NCBI GenBank assembly: GCA_907163375.1
Contig: CAJQUW010011532.1
Span: 868,001-932,000 of the forward strand
DNA: 64,000 nucleotides
DNA from: Prostheceraeus crozeri
Taxonomy: Eukaryota > Platyhelminthes > Polycladida > Euryleptidae
Direction of reading: 5' to 3'
The notes under the pieces: generated by a model
Databases searched by the model: none
Told to the model about the DNA's origin: nothing
What the model saw: the letters and a program-made list of their open reading frames with translations, nothing else
Made by a program: the position numbers and the translations under genes
In this document: in pieces, positions 45,074 through 57,616 of the stretch
Layout of the letters: every line of letters begins with the position of its first letter
Position numbering within the stretch: position 1 is the first letter of the stretch

Positions 45074-45187
45074 TGTCTCCCATTTATTCAAATATGATGT
45101 TTTATATAAAATGCTATCTTATAATTCATGAGTATGAGTGGAATAAAGTTCATATATTTGAGTGGAGCATTTTTATGTCAGGCAGTA

Positions 45188-45599
45188 TATATTATAATAT
45201 AACAACAGCATTACTTCAATTTCCCACCTTGAAAAATGAATTTTAATGAAGGCCCTTTTACCATTTAATAAGTGAGTTCAGATTCATTCTTTATTAATTT
45301 TTATATATACAAATGTATATAAAGATGATAATATATATGTTGAGTATGATAAATAATATTTATGAAATAAAAAAACACTCGAATCTGCCAGGAAAAACTG
45401 AATTAAACAGCTCAACCGGCTTCACTAGTTTACCAGCTGTTCAAGGGCTGTAAAGCCATTTTAGTAAAACCTTTAAACGACCGAATCATATGAAAAATAT
45501 ATTATAAATTCCGAGGCATACTGCTACAAATATCAATGAATACAAGATTTTGAAGTCGCTATTTGAATATAATCACTAAATATTAAGTTCGAAAATAAA
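45188..45599. other. Intergenic AT-rich DNA, no gene seen
   Basis: Contains runs of AT dinucleotides; nothing recognisable. Confidence 0.4.
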
Positions 45600-45745
45600 T
45601 TGGATTTAAATCTCATTGAAAAGTGGGAACGGACCAGAATAGCCGCCATTACAACCAATGTCAGGAATCGCCAGGTCAGTTAGCGTAGCTCACATGCCTC
45701 AAAATTGACAAAATTCCTTTTCTTAAATGCTTTGACATTATCTCC
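45600..45745. repeat. Unclassified interspersed repeat, copy C
   Basis: A more diverged relative of the 12.56 and 12.86 kb copies, in the same orientation. It shares the order AAAAGTGGGAACGGACCAG..AATAGC, CAATGTCAGGAATC and a TTCCTTTTCTTAAA tail. Similarity was judged by eye. Confidence 0.5.
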
Positions 45746-47339
45746 AAGTTAGTGTATCAGCTCTTCCAACAATCAATAAAAACTGCTTTTTAAAGTGCGG
45801 ATCAGCATTTCATGGATAATCAATACTATACGTTATTTCATGGAACGAAATCAGTAATGCACTCTTTTTAGGAAAACGTATTTCGCTATGCATTTAGAGC
45901 ATTTAGGCATTTTGAAGAATATGCATTCAGTTCATCTGATGAATAAAATCTCATGTTGGATGTCTTTGCCATGAGGGTGTGGGAAGCGACATAGATGTCA
46001 TAATATCAGCACATTGGCGAACGGTTCGTAGTATTTCACAACAAACACGCGAGTGCTTTATTGTACAAATCATAGAAACTGTTCACTGCATAATATAAGG
46101 ACTAAACGACTTAGCAACGATTGGCAAGACGCTGCTTTGATGCTTGTGAAATTCTTTTGATCACAATGCTTATGTTGTTGTCAATATGTCATGATTATTC
46201 ATCGGTGTACTTTATCAAATTTCTCTGATGTGAGATTGCAAGTGATTTTGATGCATTTTCTTTTTTTTGGTGCATTATTTGGTAGCGGACGCTCGCGCAT
46301 TATGAGCAGTGTGACAATGTGGGTAGTTTAAAAAGCATCCTTCTCATCTAGATATATATTTTAATTTTGATAATTAATACTGTGGAAATATTTAGCCGTA
46401 CAGCATGTCCATAATGTGTGGAGCCTTCCCGACCCATTGCGATTAAACATATTTTGTGAATGCTCATAATAATTGTTGTACTTGAAAGAGGGCAGGAGAA
46501 AACTATTGGCCTGGAAGATCTTTCACATCATGGTATTTTAGGCTCAAAGATTTGGAAGATGCTTAAATTAATTGCAATTAAAATGCAATGTGACCCTGCC
46601 CTCATCGTAGTACTGGAGCTGTCTACATGACAACAGGCCTTATTGATGCGCTTCTGAAGAATTCCCATTAAGCAATGAAATTACTGCGCTTTGATTGCAG
46701 GCAATCATCGAAACAAAATGAATTATCTTCTAACTTCAATCGATAGAAATCAAAATAATTCTATTGACTGGGTGCAGAAATTGAATTGTCAGTTGCTGTT
46801 TCTTTACAGAAATGCACTTGAAATTAATTGTGATTCTCCTGTCAAGGATCAAGCATTGAATTATATCTCGTGGGAAATTTCAATGACAAATGACAGATAG
46901 ACTCAGTAAATCTTTCATAATTGAGTTTCTTTTCCGCATCAGTCGTTCAAATTTTCATCAGAGAGACATACAAGAAAAACGTAAGGTTAAGTAGAATATA
47001 TTGGACCAAAACTATTTTGCAAATTTCTTTGTGTTTTACATCTGTCATAGTCACTCGTAATACACGAAGTCTGCCCATAATTTTGATTTTGCTCTTACGC
47101 ACAGTTGTCTTGATATACACGTATCTATAGCACTTCAATATAAAATTGTACATTCAGTTCTCAGAAATAATTGAAATTTTGTATGCTGGGAACACAACAG
47201 CTTCCTCATATGGCCCATATTTTTAGATGCATGTACATTCATCACACGCGCCTCATTCGTATATTTTATGCACGGTGTGATTAGTTTTGTCATTGATTAG
47301 AAAAAGGATGACATTTCGCTGGGCTTGAAATGAAGATTT
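45746..47339. other. Intergenic DNA, no gene seen
   Basis: Frames at 46691-46900 and 46921-47130 have no recognised motif. Confidence 0.4.
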
Positions 47340-47425
47340 TATTGCTTTCACGCGAGCTTTCGGACTTTGTCCTTCTTCAGGCGAATACAGAATTCTGTAT
47401 TCCGAAAGCTTGTGCAAAAGTAATA
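47340..47425 (-). mobile_element. Retroelement-end-like structured segment (Penelope-like, hammerhead-like core)
   Basis: On the minus strand a CTGAAGA..GGAC-AAA-GTCC..GAAA arrangement (a hammerhead-like core with its stem II) follows a perfect 20-bp palindrome, GAATACAGAATTCTGTATTC (47383-47402). The arms AGCTTTCGG and CCGAAAGCT lie on either side and can pair as a further stem. In this copy the core has an extra A before stem II and no standard cleavage triplet, so activity is doubtful. Such segments occur at the ends of Penelope-like elements, which is the reason for the assignment. Confidence 0.4.
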
Positions 47426-48144
47426 CTGTGTAACTTACAGAGCACAGAGAAGTATTTTCCTTTTTTAAGCAATAAGTTACTGGCTCGATGGATCCTCCAT
47501 TGATCCTCCAATGAGACGGAGTCAGCAATAAAAACAATTTAATTCACCTAATTTTTAATTGACATTTATCAAAGTGAATCAAAGTAAAGGAGGAAGTCAT
47601 CAAGTTATCATATAGCATACATGATTGAAGATGAGGAACTTTGCCAACCATCATCACGACCGCCGTTAATTCCAAAACGAAATCTTAGTAATATCATGTG
47701 GTCTGAAGCATTTGTCACGGGCATGCTTTGATATACTTTACATACCTGATGAGATTCCATGAAAGCAATTATCTTGACCAAACATGAACGTCGGAACATT
47801 TCAAATTCATCCTACATAGTAGAACATACATATTGGAAAAATTTGTGTCGTCTGTCAGGCTGATACATGCAGTCGCAGTACCCTATATTCAAACTGACAA
47901 ATTCTTGCAACGATTAGGCCTACATGATTTTTACTAATTCATAAACATCACTTAGATAGAGGATGCAGATACAGGTAGGGCATTGTAAAGTACAAGTGGG
48001 GCACAGATCTTTAAATATGTTGACAAAATTTGCAATTTTTCAATCAGACGGCGAAAAATTTAAATGATGGAATTGATGGAATCTAGAACAACAGTTCTTA
48101 TTTTGTCATTTAGTTTATTTAATTAGCATCATAAATCCTTGTGA

Positions 48145-48150
<6 letters not shown>
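47426..48150. other. Intergenic DNA, no gene seen
   Basis: Short minus-strand frame at 47608-47799 without a recognised motif; no transposon ends. Confidence 0.4.
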
Positions 48151-48222
<72 letters not shown>

Positions 48223-48245
48223 ACTCACTCAGTCTCTCCCTCTCT
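48151..48245. repeat. (TC)n microsatellite
   Basis: A pure TC run at 48151-48213 (about 31 units), then an imperfect TC/CA tail. The open frame across it (Ser-Leu repeats) is an artefact of the repeat. Confidence 0.97.
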
Positions 48246-49072
48246 CATCAATTGCATCAATGCGATTTGGCACAACCATTTTTTTCAACTGTGTCAATTC
48301 CACGAATCATCTCAACCACAATTCGGGTCGCTGATTGTGCACCACTACTCATTTTCAGACAATTGGGCTTCCTTTAGCCATAAAACACAATTCCCATTTC
48401 AAATTAGTTATGATGTGAAATTGATGTAACCAATTTTTCCGAGCTTCATTACAACAGGATATCAATCAAGCAAAACCCATCACAAGCAATAAAATAATAT
48501 CCCCATCTGGTTTTGTGCTTCAAAAAATTAGCAAATATATTTAATCTTCATTAAGATAATCAATTTTCAAGAACATATTTTACGAAGGTGTGAAACTATA
48601 AGCTAGTGCAACCAAATTTCAAATACATAATCTTGCTATTGTAAACCGCTGTAGTCACTGTCAATCTGCGAGCGTAAACAAAAAGTTCTTTTGAATTGAT
48701 AGAAATTAATATGCGAAATTGATGTTTCGATCAAATTTGTGCAAAAATGCTTCGCAATTTGAACTTGCAAATTGATCAGCATTACAGCAACATTCAATAG
48801 TGAAGCATAAAATCTCAAATGCCGTCAACAGTTGTAAAAAAATCCTCTCTTATAATTAATGTCACGTTGTAGTCTGCGAATATAGATGTAACTTGTGCGA
48901 AGCAAGTTATATCAGCTTCACATCATGTCATTTATTTGAGAGCATAGAAGAACACAGGCAACGGTCATCGTCCACTGGTAGACATGAAGAGCAATAGCTA
49001 GCCCGACAAAAACAAGCACCTCTCAAATTTCAGAATTTTGAAAAAAAGTACCCAAAAAGATATGATTTCTTA
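48246..49072. other. Intergenic DNA, no gene seen
   Basis: No recognisable coding region between the microsatellite and the Harbinger element. Confidence 0.4.
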
Positions 49073-49281
49073 AGCCTCGTTTATAGTCACCTCCAACCTG
49101 CGCCAAACCAACCTGCGTCGGCGAAGCTGACGTCAACGCAGGTTATTACGTCAGCGCTGGCATAGATATAGAATTTCACGAGTTCATGACGCACCGCAGG
49201 ATCGATTTGTTGAAGCTGACTGCCACTAAACTTCATAGCTTAGCGCAGATTGAAATTCGGCATTTCATCTTCAATTTTCCA

Positions 49282-49465
49282 ATGGATATGACATCGACGG
49301 AGTCAAACTTTGAAGAACTTTTAATCAATTGTGTTGAGCAGTATGGAATATATCTTCGACGAAACATAAAGACATTGAAAGGTGTGAGAATTCATGGCTA
49401 GAAATCGCTGCGACTTTAAGTACCCCTGTCAGTAAGTGCAAGACTCGATGGAGAAGTTTACGGGT
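49282..49465 (+). pseudogene. MADF-domain partner gene remnant of Harbinger element 1
   Basis: The frame 49282-49401 starts at an ATG and encodes the first half of a MADF (Myb/SANT-like) domain, with FEELLINCVEQYGIYL. After a frameshift the frame at 49389 continues NSWLEIAATLSTPVSKCKTR and WRSLR, the second and third helices with their conserved Trp residues. The text then runs directly into the antisense of the transposase gene. In intact Harbinger elements this protein binds the transposon ends and brings the transposase to the nucleus. Confidence 0.8.
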
Positions 49466-50482
49466 CTTGACAAGATAATTATGAATTAAAACAATCGCCT
49501 TGACACATTTCACAGCATTGTCAGGTGAAATTTCCATAGGTTTTCTCAAAATTCGCCATCTTGCAGCTATTATCCCAAAACTATTTTCGACAATACGTCG
49601 TGCACGGCTCAGTCTGTAATTATACACTCTCTGTTCGTAAGTTAAATTCAAACCACTCCGTGTGAACGGCTTCATGATATTGCGTTTGAGTGGTAACTCT
49701 TCATCCGCAACGAAAACGTAGGGCAACACATTTTTTGTTTGAGGGCTGACACATTCATTGGGTATTTGTAAAGTTTCGTTTAAAATAGCGCTACCAAGCC
49801 TTGATCTTGAAAAAATTCCACTATTACTTTCATTGTCACAAGCACCGATATCCACCAGTGTAAATGCGTATTTGGCGTCGACACAAGCTAAAAGCACAAT
49901 TGAATGATAATGTTTGTAATTATAGAAGCTGCTTCCACTATTGTCTGGTGCTTTAATAGCAATATGTTTGCCGTCAATTGCACCAGTGCAATTAGGAAAG
50001 TTCCATAATGAAAAAAAATCTTCGCCTATCTTTTCCCAATCTTCAGAAGAAGGAATACCGACATAAACTTCACTCATCTTTCTCCAGAGGGCTTGACATG
50101 TGTCATATATAATTTGGCTTATGGTCGTCTTGTGACTTCTGAAACAATGAGCAAGGGAAGTAAATGAATCAACAGTTGCAAGAAAACGAAGGGTAATCGC
50201 CAATCGAGTCACAGCAATTATTGGTAACTGATGGTTGAGTCCCTGATGGTTGATCTCCGGTCCAATTGTGCGTAACAACTCATCGAATTTCTGTCTCGAC
50301 ATGCGAAAATAATGAAAGTGAGTTTCACTGTCATATAATCTCAGCTCGCTGACATAATGACTTGCACTGTACTCATTCCTGTTGGCATCGATAGATCTCA
50401 TGTACCATCTTCTCTTTCTCTTTCGAAATATTGTATAAAAACTTAAAGTCAGAAGCGGAATGAAGTCGTCGTTGCGGGACAT
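49430..50482 (-). pseudogene. HARBI1-like transposase (DDE) of Harbinger element 1, 3' end replaced
   Basis: The frame starts at an ATG at 50482 and is open to 49325. Genuine transposase runs to about residue 340, ending with the conserved LIHNYLVKT block. Beyond that the frame reads the antisense of the MADF stub. Catalytic acids are visible: Asp170 (GAIDGKHIAIKAP), Asp202 (VDAKYAF) and Glu299 (RIVENSFGI). The region before (about 56-130) has the usual FHYFRMSRQKFDELL and HTH-like blocks. The core is intact, but the C-terminal tail and partner gene were deleted. Whether the core retains activity is unknown. Confidence 0.85.
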
Positions 50483-50651
50483 ACTATAAAAATGATGAAA
50501 CTGCGTCTGTGAAATAGACTATAAACACACTTGACGTCAGCGCACGATCACTACTTTGTCACAAATTTAAAGCCTCCGCCGTCGAAACTCTCAACCTGCA
50601 CTCACTTTCCAGCCTGCGTCAGAAAACGCAGGAACTATAAACCTACCTTTA

Positions 50652-52104
50652 TTCATAAAATGTTTCCGAACAAACTCCGTTTACCATCTCTTAACTGTTA
50701 AAGTAGCTCAGTTAGACCTGCGCTACTTGATTAGTTCATCTGTACAGATGTTAGCAATAAATTACAAAGAGCTGTATCAGTTATCTACGTATTTGTAATT
50801 TGTATAACTCAGTAAATGAAATGATTTAGGAAGCACATTCCAGATGTACTGAAAAGTAACCGAAACAGAAAGTAACTAAAAACCACACGTACATAGATAG
50901 CAGAAGAAAAAAACATCTACGATTATATTAATCATAGATGTCCCTGGCAGAACTTAAGCAGTTCAGAGTTATTGTAAATGTACTGTGCTATGTAAGATAG
51001 AAACCTTGTTATGCACCATGTAGGCCTACTGCAGCTCTTGAGCTGCATTGTGAGCTGCGATACTGAACTGCATTGTGATTAAAAATCTCAGTTCCTACGA
51101 TGATGGTGATGGCTACGTCGAAGGCTTATCAAGTTGAGCAATCAATCGACTAATTTCATTGTCATTACAAATCGTTCAAACAACAGTTAATTGCAATTGT
51201 TGAACGACGACAATCAATCAAGTGCAGTCATCACTGACGCAAATCAATAAATTGCAATTTTATGATAGCAGTAATTGATTAATTATTGCCCATTAGTGAA
51301 ATTTGAATGCAATGCAATTAATTCTGGATGACTCTTGCTATAAGTCTTTGTTGATTATTAATAAAATGTCAAGACTGATAGTCAAAGGAAAACACAAATA
51401 CTAATACTGCATGCATATTTTGAATTTTGAATTGATAGTGGCTTGTTATACGAAACCTGTGATCGCACTTCTCGAAGTACATTCAACTTTTGCGGTTTCT
51501 GTCTATCTCATTCCGCTCCGGTTTCTGTCCATCTCATGAAGCTTTTCATATCTCACGTATTTTGTATATGGTATATGATGTATATCATGATGACTCTGAA
51601 AATTTGTAAATTTGTAGTTCTCATACAATTTGTTTATGATGGTATTATGTAACACGTTATCAACGCTTGCTTGTAAGTGCCCTTCCGGCCATCGCTTTGC
51701 GTTTTCTGTATATTTCAGAATAAACATTTATGACTTATGACTTATAGTCATACTTCTGTCAAAGCTATTGATCGCTCATCTTAAAGAATGAATTAATATA
51801 AAGCAAAAAAATTTTAGATGAGATTCCGATGAATGACGACGGCCGAAAGAATAATGAATAGGATTTTTAATGTCAAGTTTATTTCAAAAAGCTTTAAAAC
51901 AAAGACATAATGTCTCTTCTGTCTCTTTGCTTTTACAGTGCTTCTTTATTCATGCATTTTATTTACCTGTTTACAATTCCTGTTAAATGAATCGTTACCC
52001 TCGAATATCGTCTTCTTGTGCGAAATAGCGCATCTATAAAGTCGATGATATGGGACTTTTATCGATATAGACTACATTTCTTGGCAGTATTCGCATTAGC
52101 ATCT
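50652..52104. other. Intergenic DNA, no gene seen
   Basis: Frames at 51443-51727 lack recognisable motifs. A short GAGCTGCATTGT tandem occurs near 51035-51060. Confidence 0.4.
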
Positions 52105-52215
52105 CCAGTAGGGTTGGAACCGGCCGGGTTTCTGGCGACCGGCGTATTCAAAACCGGCCGGTCAGTGGCCGGCTTATGTAGAACCGGGGATAGAACGGTG
52201 GATGGACGGTATACA
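52105..52215. repeat. GC-rich block of repeated CCGGCCGG-type motifs
   Basis: About 110 bases containing ACCGGCCGG, GCGACCGGCG, AACCGGCCGGTC and GGCCGGC in an AT-rich setting. The units are palindromic and partly overlapping. It may be a decayed satellite or transposon end. No coding role was seen. Confidence 0.5.
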
Positions 52216-52669
52216 AGAACGTCACTGTATACCAGTTAGTTAAGGCTTTGATCGTCATATATTATTTGGTCAACTTGTGCCCTTAGACATTCAATGTCCA
52301 CACAGCATGCGTGACACACATGAATGGTAGGCCAGCCGGTGCCCCGGATAAGCGAGAGTTGCCTATTAAAATACAACATTATACAATATAATTATTCGCA
52401 CTTTGATATCATGTTTTGCGAGAGTAGCAGTTCGCGTAATGACTTATTTAGGCCTACGTTATAATTTACGATAATGTTAACTGCATTTTCAAAGTCAATC
52501 AAACACGGAAATTGAAAAAAGATGGGCATTGATGGCCTAAATGGGTATTGATGATATAATAACATTGATAAAATAATAAATATAAATAATAAATAATAAA
52601 TAATAATGTATATGCGTATATCTATATTACGCCTCCGCAAGAAAGCTTTAAGGGGTCAACAAATTCTAA
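52216..52669. other. Intergenic DNA, no gene seen
   Basis: AT-rich stretch with an AATAAT-type simple repeat near 52570-52605. Confidence 0.4.
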
Positions 52670-53020
52670 GTTTCAATGTAATAAAATTTTTTGTAACGAT
52701 AAAGTTCTGAAATGAACAGTTTGATCACTGACTGAGTGCTGATGCTACGAAATGTTTTGTCTGCGACGTGCAGCGAAAACTTTATTCGAAGGGGATTCTC
52801 TGAAGTGATATTTACATCCTCACTTGTGAGAGAATTCCAGTGATTTGCGACGTCAACGGAGAGCTCTCTCCAATGCAGTTTAAATTCATTTCTTTTGAGT
52901 TTGCATTGATGAATGACGTATGAGAGTCTGGAACAATGAGCTCACCAAGCTTGTCATCAATTTTCATTTCAGTGATGTGTTCCAAGACCGATCGGGAGTG
53001 TTGCTGCACCTACGTCAATC
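52670..53020 (-). other. Coding-like remnant in two frames (possible exon)
   Basis: On the minus strand a possible acceptor (TTGATTGACGTAG) precedes the frame 53009-52812, which reads VLEHITEMKIDDKLGELIV and DSHTSFINANSKEMNL. At about 52866 the likely continuation shifts frame to VDVANHWNSLTSEDVN and ENPLRIKFSLHVADKTF. Both look like real protein, but the frame break and lack of a recognised family suggest a pseudogene or misread exon. Confidence 0.25.
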
Positions 53021-56000
53021 AAAATTTATCACGTGCAGTTAGCTTATCAAACAATTATCGACGATCCACTGTCAAATGTTCAGGTAGTATGCACTAGGTT
53101 ACATCGAAATCCATCACCAAATGCATCTCTAAGTTCCACATGCTCTACAAACTATCCAATATAGTGAAATTATTCAAGATGTGGAATAATTTTATAAAAG
53201 ATAGGTTGAGAAATGCACATTGCTTCTAAAATTCATACAGGCTAGAATAAATGATTCTGGAAACTTTATTTGAGATAAAGTAGGGTTTGAAATAGATGTA
53301 TCAGTTGCCGGTTGCCGTTTTTAAATTGTTTAAAGAACAGTTCGCTATATCACAAAGCATAAGCGTAGATACTCTCAAATTATGTTACATTTACATGCTC
53401 TTATGTAAACTGACTTGATGGAGGATCAAAGTGTTGCGTGAATACGAAATTTTCCATGAATGAGGTGATGAAGATCAATGTGTAAAACTCATAGCTAGCG
53501 ACAGCACTACTATCATAGCTGGATAGCCTATACTCAGGGATAGAAATCAACAATAACATAGAAAGTCTTAGAATGGAAATTGCATGAAAATTATGCAAAT
53601 TGTGCGAGCTGGCATCCATGTTTTCTGATTGGCATTTATATTTATCAAGCCAATTTGTGATCTGGATTGTTGCCACTTGTCCAAAGATCATGTGCACAAA
53701 AGCAATAATGAATCTACAAAATACTGCATCAACAGGATGACAAAGAAGGAAATCCTCTAAAACGTTCTGTACGCTAATCATTTAGAAATATCGCTCCTAT
53801 AATCTATCAAGAGTATAATCAGACACATATGCAACTTGTGATGTCGATTTGCAGAACATGCATTACTCCAGCTTGAAATCAGAGGCCAAGAAATGTTGGA
53901 GCATTTATTTTACTTGAAAGGGCCCCTGTTCATTCTATTTGAACAATTTTCAAAATCTCTGCATGCATTCGAAAATCAGCTGCCAATATATCATCAAATT
54001 ATATCACATAAGTCATTCAATGATTAATTGAAAAGTTCCAGCAACATTTCATTTATTTGAGAAATGATTGTCGGTAAAGAAGCTTTCAATATGTTTATTC
54101 CAGAAAAGTGCCAGGTTTTTTAACCGCTTGCAGGAGAAATTATCCAATAATTAGACTTTCTTTCTGTGAATTCTTCAGATGATCTTACAAACAGCACACT
54201 GACCACTTTCAATTATGACTGTGAACCAATTTTTAATTCGCATTTCAGTGTAGAAAAATTGGAAAATAGCTGTCAATGACTGCTACAAATAGACACACTA
54301 TATTAATCCATGGAATAGTAGGCTATTTCACATGAAACAATGCCACCATCTCACTTACAATTCTCTTCATGAAAATCCTGCAATCTTCTGTCAACAACTT
54401 CCACAACCTAATTGGCGATTAGTATGACTATGATACAATGTTTTAGATCGAATATGATCTACAAATCATAGATTTTTCTATGTGCCACAGCTGCACATAG
54501 GCAAGATATCAAACTTCCATTCTAGTGTATTATTATCTACTTCTATGTACTCAGGTGACAGGTGGATGCGAGTAAGCTTCATGTGTGATTGATTGCTTCA
54601 ATTTGGATATCAATGTGATTTGGCGAGGCAAGTTGCACTAATTTGTTCACCATTCCTGTCGAATTGAAATAGTTGTTGACATAAACGATGTTCGTTGTGT
54701 TCCAAAGATCTGGATAACAACTTTGATGGATGAAAATTGGGTCGAGTTAAGTGAATTGAGGATTCAGGCGATGTTGAGTTATCTAATTTCTACTGTAATT
54801 GCTCTCATTGAGAATACTTCTTCATTGGGATTCGATTCATTGAGTGAGGGACCATGGAGTTACTCACATAGGCGATGGACGGGGTAGGATGAATCTTCAG
54901 TTTGGTCCCCTAACTAGGGAAATTTTGAAGGATGAATGGCGGCGATTTGCATGTGTATGTGTGGATCCAACTTACGTGAGCACGCCTATCGTTTTCTTAA
55001 TGATAATTATCTAATAAAAGAAGAAAGTAGTTGCCTACTGCATGGTCTTCGGTGCGTTGCGGAAGGAGCACCATCGGTTAAGAAAGAAAGTTCGGTCTTG
55101 GCTCTCTGGTGTACCGGCATAATTACCAACAAAGGTTCACCACAGTTCAGCATGATAGATCATGGACCATCACACAGAAAATGTACTGCATGTATGTTGC
55201 CGGTTCGGAGTGTATATCTCATATTTTGACAAAAATGTATGCCTTGAAAACTGAAAGCAGCTGGCCTAGTACTTTCTTCACAAGTACTACTGTATGTATT
55301 GCAGGCCTACATTGAAAAAATGATCAGAGTTGTCGAATATAAGCAACAATCAAAGCAGCAATTAATAATATCGACAATTTTTGTCGAATAATTAGCTTGA
55401 CAGCACATGCTCGTTCTTCCATTTTTTGTTTTACATGATCCAGTTGAGTCAAGCAAAAAAGATGATTATTTTATAGGAAATGCTGTCGAAAAAAATGATT
55501 TCTGAGTGTTGAAAATTGACATCCTGACTCCATCACTTACGGACTGGCGCGCATCTTGTAGGCTGTAGTGTACATTGATTTCGTCAATAGTGAATTTCCT
55601 TTCTTGACTGATACTTTTTAGTCATTATTCATGCTACTTTCTGATATTGTAAGTACTACGTTCATCTTTGACAATGGCGCTAAAGAGTAGTGCAATGGTT
55701 GTGTTGTTGAGGCCTGGTGAATTCTACCTGTGTGGATCGCTTACTATGTGTATTTCTTCGTTAACTCATTATATTTTATGGTTGCCTTCATATGAGATGA
55801 TGAGTCGTGTCTGTATGGGCACTTTTGTTGAACTTTATATTTTTCATGCAGGTTTTCATATATAGTAATTGCAGATTATTTACAAATCGCAAATCATTCT
55901 TTATGGCTGGCAGATACATTCATAAATAGAATATGAGCAGTCTTTATTTTACAAAGATCTAGTAGGTTAACCAGTTCAATACAACAATGCTATGTTTTCA

Positions 56001-57404
56001 TCTTATTTTATCAGTAATAATTACTGGCATACATATTTATAAACAATTAAAGGTGCTTCAAATGTACTGTTATTAATATATTAATTATAACATTAATATA
56101 TGTGCACAACGTAGAAACTTTGAAAATTGATTGCTGTTTTTACTCGAATACAACCCGCATACCAGCCGCGAAAATAATGATATTTCATAACTACATTAAG
56201 AATGATTATTAAATGCATAATATGTTCAATATAGCATTCAAAAACAGATCGTATTCATAATTGCAGTGATTTTTCTAGATCCACAGTACATGTATGTCCT
56301 CTGTTATAAACCAATGTCTATAAGGTCTTTCTTTCTGTAGGCTTTATTGGTGATCACTGGCTAACATGAACCTGTAGGGCGTAGGCCCTGGTTTGAATAC
56401 CTGAAGCCATCATGAGTTATTTTGTTAGTTAAATGATTGCATCATCAAAAAAGCTACAATTATCTCTATTAAGAGGATTAACAATTCTTAACTTTACTAT
56501 CAAAACAATATATCACTTAAAATAAAATATCAGATATTGAAATAGAATATATTAAAATATAATGCTGCATCAAAATTATAAAATACAATGGATGATACGT
56601 TGAGATATAGAAATGAAATATTAGACAGTAATATTTCCACTTTTACTGCATAATGGAATATAAATTGACAAAATATTACGTAAAAATCATTAAATATAAA
56701 ACAGCGTGATACTCAATGAAAATTATAAAATATTATAATAAAATATTAAATAACATATAAAGAAATATAGAAATATATAAAAGCTTCTATTACACGCTCA
56801 GGGGAACTGGCACTCTGCTATCTTTACAATTAGGCAATATAATATACAAAATAATGAAATACTTTATCAAAACATGCTCGTAATAGCCGTTTACTTCATT
56901 CCTGCACTTACAAAATGCATAGTTGCTATGTGCCGACGAAGACCATGTGAATGAAAATTGACTGAGATGATATTTTTTTCATTTAATCCACCACGAATGG
57001 AATCAACACTAAATTGGTAATGAATCGTATAACCTGTGGATCATGTACAAGAAAATGTGGCTTCCATTTTATCAATTTAAAGTGATTGATTATTATTTCA
57101 ACATAATTTCTTTGATTAGAAAGTGTTTTCCTGTTGGCGCTGGCAAGTTCAGATAAGTGAAATAAAAGTAAATTCAGCAAGATTTAAGACATTTTTAACC
57201 TATGTGAAACTTTATTTTTCACTTGAATCAATTATTTTCAACTGCCGCGAAAGTCCTTTAAATTGTAATTGGCAAGTTTAATTTTCACGCCTAACTACTC
57301 CGGATGTACACCGCATGAATGGTGCTCTGCAATTACGAGTACGCTGAATGGTACGCTGCAATTCACGCAGCGCAATGAGCAAATAAATTAAAGGTATGGA
57401 TGCC
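53021..57404. other. Intergenic DNA, no confident gene
   Basis: The longest frame (53401-53781, minus) is hydrophobic with no motif. Frames at 54936-55315 show no recognised domain. A possible tRNA-like B box (GGTTTGAATACC) occurs near 56388. The rest is AT-rich. Confidence 0.4.
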
Positions 57405-57616
57405 TTAAGGCCCATTTATGCTTCCTGCGTTTTTTAACGCAGACATAGACATCTAACTTTTGTAATAAAAACGTTAAGCTCGGCGCTAAATAACGTAGAC
57501 CTCTGCGTTGATAACGGTGAGCTATCCGTCTCATCGATTTGGTAACCATAGTGATCTAGCAACCGACGTTAAACGCAGGATAGTTGAATTCATTCCAACT
57601 TTTACTTGAACGCAGG

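Larger units (their letters stand above)
43832..45185 (+). mobile_element. Degenerate Tc1-like DNA transposon
   Basis: About 1.35 kb. The left end reads TA then CTGCACTGACCAGGATG, and the right end (reverse complement) reads TA then CTGCCTGACATAAAAATG, so the inverted repeats are short and diverged. A TA flanks each side (43830-43831 and 45186-45187). The interior is a Tc1 transposase pseudogene with an apparent intron. Confidence 0.78.
49073..50648 (-). mobile_element. Harbinger element 1, internally deleted derivative
   Basis: 1576 bp with TTA duplications at 49070-49072 and 50649-50651. The end sequences AGCCTCGTTTATAGTCACC and, inverted, AGGTAGGTTTATAGTTCC share GTTTATAGT. Cytosine/guanine-rich CCTGCG and CGCAGG motifs repeat near both ends. 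It holds a MADF gene stub on the plus strand and most of a transposase on the minus strand, joined by a deletion near 49461-49466. Confidence 0.9.

Noticed and set aside
48141..48377. Ser/Leu repeat protein
   Set aside because: The frame is an artefact of a (TC)n microsatellite.
53401..53781. 126-codon hydrophobic minus-strand frame
   Set aside because: Hydrophobic character is expected in AT-rich DNA; no conserved motif or start context supports it.
54936..55315. Overlapping plus-strand frames with many cysteines
   Set aside because: No cysteine spacing or domain matched a known family and no signal peptide or splice context was visible.
56362..56402. Functional tRNA suggested by GGTTTGAATACC
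   Set aside because: Only a B-box-like motif is present; no cloverleaf can be drawn.
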